A DNA stretch of 10,149 nucleotides from Multifurca ochricompacta (taxonomy: Eukaryota; Basidiomycota; Agaricomycetes; Russulales; Russulaceae), in contig WTXG01000604.1 of NCBI GenBank assembly GCA_022496185.1, positions 1-10,149 of the forward strand. Direction: 5' to 3'. Positions 6,906-10,149 of the stretch are shown here, piece after piece (position 1 is the stretch's first letter; each line of letters opens with the position of its first letter). The translations under genes were made by a program, and so were the position numbers. The notes beneath the pieces are model-generated. The model did no database searches, was not told the DNA's origin, and saw nothing but the letters and a program-made list of their open reading frames with translations.

Positions 6906-7361
6906 TAGTGATGTGCCTGGCCCGGCTCAAAGCCGGAAGCCGGGCCAAGCCGGGCCTGTTTGGGCTGGGCCAAGCCAGGCCGTTGTGACGGCCCAGCAAG
7001 GGCTTTGGCCCGGCTCAGAGAAACTAAAAGCCAAAGCTGCCGGCTCAGGCCGCGGCTTTCAACAGCACATACAAGTGCAATAGCAATCATCAAAATCAGT
7101 ACAAATCTGATCACAAAATGGTTGATTTGGGTCACGTGATCATGTTTATCACGGCATTTCAAACTTTTTCTTCGATATAGCTTTGCAATATGTAACACAC
7201 CAAGTCAGATTTGGATTAGCTGAACTATAACTACTAGTTATATGTCATAAAACTTTCTCTGCCAAAAGCCGCGGCTTGGGCCAAGCCAGGCCAGGGCCAA
7301 GCCATCTGTGGCGGCTTTGGCTCGGCCCAGACTTCAGGAAAGCCGGGCCGGAACATCACTA
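6906..7361. mobile_element. hAT-superfamily MITE, copy 1 (456 bp)
   Basis: Terminal inverted repeats: TAGTGATGT at the left and ACATCACTA at the right, perfect for 9 bp and then imperfect for about 13 more (both arms reach TGGCCCGGCT-like sequence). Flanked by an 8-bp duplication AGGAAGAG (6898-6905 and 7362-7369), the hAT signature. Ends are packed with GGCCCGGC/GCCGGGCC subterminal motifs, the middle is AT-rich, and no transposase is encoded, so it depends on an element elsewhere. Frames crossing it are composition artefacts. It differs from copy 2 mainly by a 46-bp absence near its right end. Confidence 0.95.
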
Positions 7362-7369
7362 AGGAAGAG
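7362..7369. repeat. 8-bp target duplication of MITE copy 1 (right)
   Basis: AGGAAGAG, identical to 6898-6905. Confidence 0.93.
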
Positions 7370-7428
7370 CGAGGCGCCGCTTTGGGCAGCAAGGTTGGAG
7401 ATATGAACATGCACTGTCGTTGGGCGTT

Positions 7429-8170
7429 CTGAAGCCAGGCAATAAAGACATAGAGGTGAAGACAGAGAGATGAGGTGAAAACCTGGCAATAAATACGGGG
7501 AGGAGACGGAGAGGTAATGAAACTATTAGTACATTTAGATTATAAAATCGTAAATGCAGTTCAACCAGGAATGGCGATACTACATATAATTTTCTCCTCT
7601 GCTTTGGTTGTTATAGCTCCTGCCATACACACATATACATATGTGAGAGATTTTCCATAGACTTTGAACGAGTGTCCCAAATTATGCACACATCGAACAC
7701 GGACGCCGGGGGAAGGAGCGTATTCAGGCAAAAATCAACAAGATGAAGGAACATAGACAATTTATCAAAGTCATAATGGGTGGTTCCGCGCCATAATGCT
7801 CTCGGATAAGAGACAAATTGTTCAACTTTTGTCCTATAACTCGTTTTTTTTTGGGGGGCGGATGGGTGGGCTTAATGAGCATCATCGTATGGAACTACTG
7901 TATGAAAGTATCCGTTCTTTATCTTTTTCTCTTCGGAAGTGAGTTTCCCATGTGAACCGCTGATGATGTTGTTGATGGGCGGATAGATGTGCACACTTTT
8001 TGCGAAGACCACACGACAGCTTAAAGCGCGGTTTTAGGATGTATTGACGTATTTTCTTTTGTGGTCCATTTAACTTTCATTAAATCGACAGTCGACATGG
8101 CATGGGTTTGGCTGACGATGCTCAACACCATTTCTTTCTACGGCCATCATGATATTCGTTGGTTGTGGGT
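7429..8170. other. Non-coding interval
   Basis: No gene supported on either strand. It contains the putative intron sequence before the ALG12-like exon, a 7-bp perfect dyad CACATAT/ATATGTG (7630-7645) and a T9G6 run (7844-7858). A 27-codon + frame at 8097-8177 (starting ATGGCATGG) ends inside the MITE 2 target site; too short to call. Confidence 0.7.
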
Positions 8171-8178
8171 AATATGAT
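8171..8178. repeat. 8-bp target duplication of MITE copy 2 (left)
   Basis: AATATGAT, repeated exactly at 8679-8686. Confidence 0.93.
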
Positions 8179-8678
8179 TAGTGATGTGCCTGGCCCGGCT
8201 CAAAGCCGGAAGCTGGGCCAAGCCGGGCCTGTTTGGGCCGGGCCAAGCCAGGCCATTGTGACAGCCCAGCAAGGGCTTTGGCCTGGCTCAGAGAAACTAA
8301 AAGCCAAAGCTGCCGGCTCAGCCGCGGCTTTCAACAGCACATACAAATGCATTAGCAATCATCAAAATCAGTAGAAATCTTATCACAAAGTGGTTGATTT
8401 GGGTCACGTGATCATGTTTATCACGGCATTTCAAACTTTTTCTTCGATATAGCTTTGCAATACGTAACACACCAAGTCAGATTTGGATTAGCTGAACTAT
8501 AACTACTAGTTATATGTCATAAAATTTTCTCTGTCAAAAGCCGCGCTTGGGCCAAGCCGGGCCAGGGCCAAGCCGTCTGTGGCGGCTTTGGCTCGGCCCA
8601 GACTTCAGGAAAGCCGGAGCCGCCTCAGGCTGAGCCAAAGCTGCGGCTTTTGGGCCAAGCCGGGCCAGAACATCACTA
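8179..8678. mobile_element. hAT-superfamily MITE, copy 2 (500 bp)
   Basis: Same family and orientation as 6906-7361: begins TAGTGATGTG, ends ACATCACTA, with a perfect 8-bp duplication AATATGAT at 8171-8178 and 8679-8686. It aligns to copy 1 along its whole length; it has 46 extra bp at about 8616-8661 and lacks two single bases present in copy 1. Several differences are C/T or G/A, as expected from deamination. No transposase is encoded. The core shared by both copies carries a TCACGTGA palindrome (about 8404-8411). Confidence 0.95.
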
Positions 8679-8686
8679 AATATGAT
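8679..8686. repeat. 8-bp target duplication of MITE copy 2 (right)
   Basis: AATATGAT, identical to 8171-8178. Confidence 0.93.
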
Positions 8687-8998
8687 AGACTGCCTGTCAC
8701 CTCAGTTGTACAGGCGCTCAATGCAACCTTCACATGTGACATAGCACCGTCGTAATGTGTGCTCACCGTGGTTCAACCTTTCTGCATTTGTTCGTACTCC
8801 ACTAAGTACCCTCATCATCCTCCTTCACAGGTGCTCATGACAAGTCTGTTGAACACAGAAGATGTTCGGTGATGCTTCAGGCATCAGGTGATTAGATTAG
8901 CTACTTTGTAGATTAGATTAGATACCGGAGTTTCGGACTATTTACATTATCATTATTACTTTTCTTCTCACATTCCACAGTAGCTGACTGATACACCA
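8687..8998. other. Non-coding interval between MITE 2 and the LTR
   Basis: No gene supported. An 11-bp exact direct repeat GATTAGATTAG occurs at 8890-8900 and 8911-8921, and a small GATGC/GCATC hairpin lies near 8872-8886. Confidence 0.65.
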
Positions 8999-9111
8999 TG
9001 TAACATGTGATTTCTGTATTAACCAATGGCCTTATGCCCTCTTGTTTATTGTTTGGACTTTGTCCGGCACTTGTGGACTTATTCCCAGTGCACAGACCAT
9101 CCCTTGAAGAG

Positions 9112-9119
9112 TATATAAG
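9112..9119 (+). promoter_or_regulatory. TATA box of the copia-type LTR
   Basis: TATATAAG, 34 bp upstream of the start of the repeated 38-nt segment (9146), which makes 9146 a plausible transcription start and beginning of the R region. Confidence 0.65.
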
Positions 9120-9139
9120 GGTGTCTGTTTCGTGTCCTA

Positions 9140-9169
9140 CACTTCAGAGTTTTCTTCACCTCTGAAGTG
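9140..9169 (+). repeat. 10-bp perfect hairpin at the predicted RNA 5' end
   Basis: CACTTCAGAG (9140-9149) and CTCTGAAGTG (9160-9169) are exact reverse complements around a 10-nt loop. The right arm runs into the candidate intron donor, so folding could compete with splicing. Confidence 0.85.
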
Positions 9170-9223
9170 TAAGTCCCATTCTCTCTACTTACTACTATAC
9201 CTCTAACTAACCGTCTCTTGTAG
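9169..9223 (+). other. Candidate 55-nt spliceosomal intron in the LTR leader
   Basis: Donor GTAAGT (9169-9174), branch-like CTAACTAAC (about 9203-9210) and acceptor TCTTGTAG (ending 9223). Length fits other introns in the window. Independent support: the 23 bp before it (9146-9168) and the 15 bp after it (9224-9238) occur fused, without these 55 bases, at 9258-9295. Confidence 0.75.
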
Positions 9224-9257
9224 ATAACTTGTTTCTAGGTGTGTAGTATAGTAATAT

Positions 9258-9295
9258 AGAGTTTTCTTCACCTCTGAAGTATAACTTGTTTCTAG
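9258..9295 (+). repeat. Intronless copy of the LTR leader segment (38 bp)
   Basis: 9258-9280 equals 9146-9168 (23 bp) and 9281-9295 equals 9224-9238 (15 bp), directly joined. The join is exactly where splicing of 9169-9223 would join them. Confidence 0.92.
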
Positions 9296-9350
9296 CCTTT
9301 ACACGCTAACAACTTACAGTCAGTATGCTGCGCCTCATGCCTGTTTCACA

Positions 9351-9362
9351 GGTTATGGGCCC
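9351..9362 (+). promoter_or_regulatory. Primer-binding site, half-tRNA(iMet) type
   Basis: GGTTATGGGCCC directly follows the LTR end. It is complementary to the anticodon-loop region of initiator tRNA-Met (GGGCCCATAACC), the internal primer site known from Drosophila copia, where the mature tRNA 3' end is not used. Further complementarity appears to resume at GCACGC (9366-9371) after three non-matching bases. Confidence 0.7.
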
Positions 9363-9503
9363 TGGGCACGCTTAACTGATCTGTACTCTTTTGATCAGTC
9401 CAAAACTTACCTCTTCAAGCTCACTGCTTCAAGACTTTATTCTTTCCCAATCAACCGTCACAGTGAGCTTCGATTTCTTTTCTTTTTTGCCCTTAACTGT
9501 CCA

Positions 9504-9533
9504 CAAGGTGGTGCGCTTTATGTGCCCACCTTG
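9504..9533 (+). repeat. Hairpin, 8-bp stem
   Basis: CAAGGTGG (9504-9511) and CCACCTTG (9526-9533), 14-nt loop. Confidence 0.8.
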
Positions 9534-9546
9534 ATCTGTCTGGCTA

Positions 9547-9583
9547 GTCCCTCAGGGGATTCTTGCAAGAGGTGATGAGGGAC
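9547..9583 (+). repeat. Hairpin, 8-bp stem enclosing a 10-bp palindrome
   Basis: GTCCCTCA (9547-9554) and TGAGGGAC (9576-9583); TCTTGCAAGA (9561-9570) between them is self-complementary. Confidence 0.8.
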
Positions 9584-9900
9584 CCTAAGCGGGTGAAACA
9601 CCTTGAGTTCCTCATGTGCGCTCTAAGTAAATAGTATTCATAGTTATAGCTGGGTTTTCGTCCCATCCATAGACTTAGTAGGCCACTTGCCCAGAAGGCT
9701 TGGGGCTATAGGTTCAGTCAATGCTTGGCTCGATCCGTAAGCCAGGTTTAGCGACCTGCTGGTAGAGTTTAGGGTCTAGAACAAGGCATGGGTAGTCACT
9801 CCCATGACGCTTGGGCTCGATACAAGTAGGCTTGAACTACTATAGTATTTACACAGTAGCTAGAGGGTTTTGTCTCTGGGCAGAAGTACCCGCTGCCTTC

Positions 9901-9919
9901 GTTGGGGGTCCGCCCCAAC
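9901..9919 (+). repeat. GC-rich hairpin with 5-nt loop
   Basis: GTTGGGG (9901-9907) and CCCCAAC (9913-9919), tight loop, the most stable simple stem in the interior. Confidence 0.8.
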
Positions 9920-9992
9920 CAGAGGAAACCTGATAGTCTACTATAGTCATGGCCCCAATCATCTAGGGCTTAATCATGGACTCCACCACCAG

Positions 9993-10029
9993 CACTAGAG
10001 GAAGGGCTCTATACCCTTTGTCTCTAGTG
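9993..10029 (+). repeat. Nested hairpin
   Basis: CACTAGAG (9993-10000) pairs with CTCTAGTG (10022-10029); inside, AAGGG (10002-10006) pairs with CCCTT (10014-10018); outside, CATGGA (9975-9980) can pair with TCCATG (10048-10053). Confidence 0.75.
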
Positions 10030-10149
10030 GAACTTGCGGTTGGCTCCTCCATGACATGACTCCCCATCTATTTACACAATGTCCCCTGATGTGGGCTTAG
10101 GACTTGTTGTAGATGGCGCTAGACAGCCTACTATACTACTTAGAAGTCG

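Larger units (their letters stand above)
6567..7428 (-). pseudogene. 3' end of an ALG12-like mannosyltransferase gene, interrupted by a hAT MITE
   Basis: Resembles the C terminus of ALG12, the ER enzyme that adds the alpha-1,6-mannose to the lipid-linked N-glycan precursor; I recognise the VHVHISNLAAQSGASLF stretch, a VYNKTE motif and FTHVITE, which fit that family's lumenal tail. The frame runs from an acceptor TTCAG (exon begins at 7428) to 7370, is cut by the MITE plus one duplication copy (6906-7369), then continues from 6905 to a TGA at 6567-6569. Removing the insert restores Ala-Ser-Leu-Phe-Leu-His-Met. The upstream exons with the membrane domain were not found in 7432-8170, so this is a 3' fragment of about 130 codons, or a gene whose 5' part is displaced. 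The ALG12 name is by motif memory and should be searched. Confidence 0.66.
8999..9350 (+). mobile_element. Probable Ty1/copia-type LTR (5' LTR)
   Basis: Opens TGTAACATG and closes TTTCACA, giving the TG...CA ends, with 352 bp between, a usual copia LTR size. It has a TATATAAG box at 9112-9119 and is followed without a gap by a primer-binding-site match at 9351. The right end is well supported by that site; the left end is chosen from the TG start and is less certain because the second LTR and target duplication fall outside the window. Downstream of the TATA box lie a 10-bp hairpin, a candidate 55-nt intron and a repeated 38-nt segment, described separately. Confidence 0.68.
9363..10149 (+). 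mobile_element. Non-coding, hairpin-rich interior of the LTR element (continues past the window)
   Basis: No gag or pol reading frame of any length appears in these 787 bp; stops occur in all frames. Instead there are six or more perfect stems: 9375-9399, 9504-9533, 9547-9583 (with a TCTTGCAAGA palindrome inside), 9787-9806, 9901-9919 and 9993-10029 (with an inner AAGGG/CCCTT and an outer CATGGA/TCCATG pair). This could be a long leader before gag, or a non-autonomous (LARD/TRIM-like) element whose RNA is packaged by a relative. The remainder lies outside the window. Confidence 0.55.

Noticed and set aside
6758..7198. 146-codon minus-strand frame
   Set aside because: Runs across the junction of the ALG12-like exon and the MITE; most of it is GC-rich MITE terminal repeat read by chance.
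8097..8177. 27-codon + frame with a good ATG context followed by a GTAATA donor-like site
   Set aside because: Too short, no second exon found after the MITE, and no family recognised.
8159..8374. 71-codon + frame similar to one in 6844-7083
   Set aside because: The two resemble each other only because both lie in copies of the same non-coding MITE.
9720..9760. tRNA-like look around GGCTCGATCC in the LTR element interior
   Set aside because: No cloverleaf, A-box/B-box spacing or acceptor stem could be formed.

Overview
The window looks like nuclear DNA of a mushroom-forming basidiomycete (Agaricomycetes, quite possibly an ectomycorrhizal-type genome, though genus cannot be read here). The reasons are spliceosomal introns of about 44-63 nt with GTRNGN donors, CTRAY-like branch sites and AG acceptors; an alpha-kinase gene of the kind strongly amplified in basidiomycetes; an integrase-core (DDE) gene family common in the same genomes; and dense mobile-element debris. 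No bacterial-style operons, rRNA, tRNA or CRISPR were seen.

Layout. 45-3136, minus strand: an alpha-kinase gene of about 700 codons, 8 exons resolved or nearly so, with an N-terminal Cys pair motif, a Pro/Ser-rich linker and a complete C-terminal catalytic domain. It is split by a 578-bp solo LTR (1560-2137) flanked by an exact 5-bp target duplication; deleting the LTR and one duplication copy rejoins the frame exactly. 3304-5751, minus strand: a decayed integrase-core-domain gene, with two in-frame TGA codons and an 804-bp non-coding block (3967-4770) where a short intron is expected. 5752-6566: non-coding with short tandem repeats. 6567-7428, minus strand: the 3' end of a gene resembling ALG12 (ER lumenal alpha-1,6-mannosyltransferase), cut by a 456-bp hAT-type MITE (6906-7361) with an 8-bp target duplication. 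7429-8170: non-coding. 8179-8678: a second, 500-bp copy of the same MITE, also with a perfect 8-bp duplication. 8999-9350: a probable Ty1/copia-type LTR followed by a primer-binding site like the half-tRNA(iMet) site of copia, then about 790 bp of hairpin-rich interior without any substantial reading frame, running off the window.

How it fits together: these are not cooperating genes. The window is a transposon landing zone in which three host-like or domesticated-like genes have each been interrupted. The most surprising structure is in the LTR at 8999-9350: a 38-nt sequence occurs twice, once split by a perfect-looking 55-nt intron and once with exactly that intron missing, and the repeat starts 34 bp after the TATA box. 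It reads like a record of reverse transcription of a spliced RNA 5' end, written back into the LTR. No wholly new multi-gene system was found.
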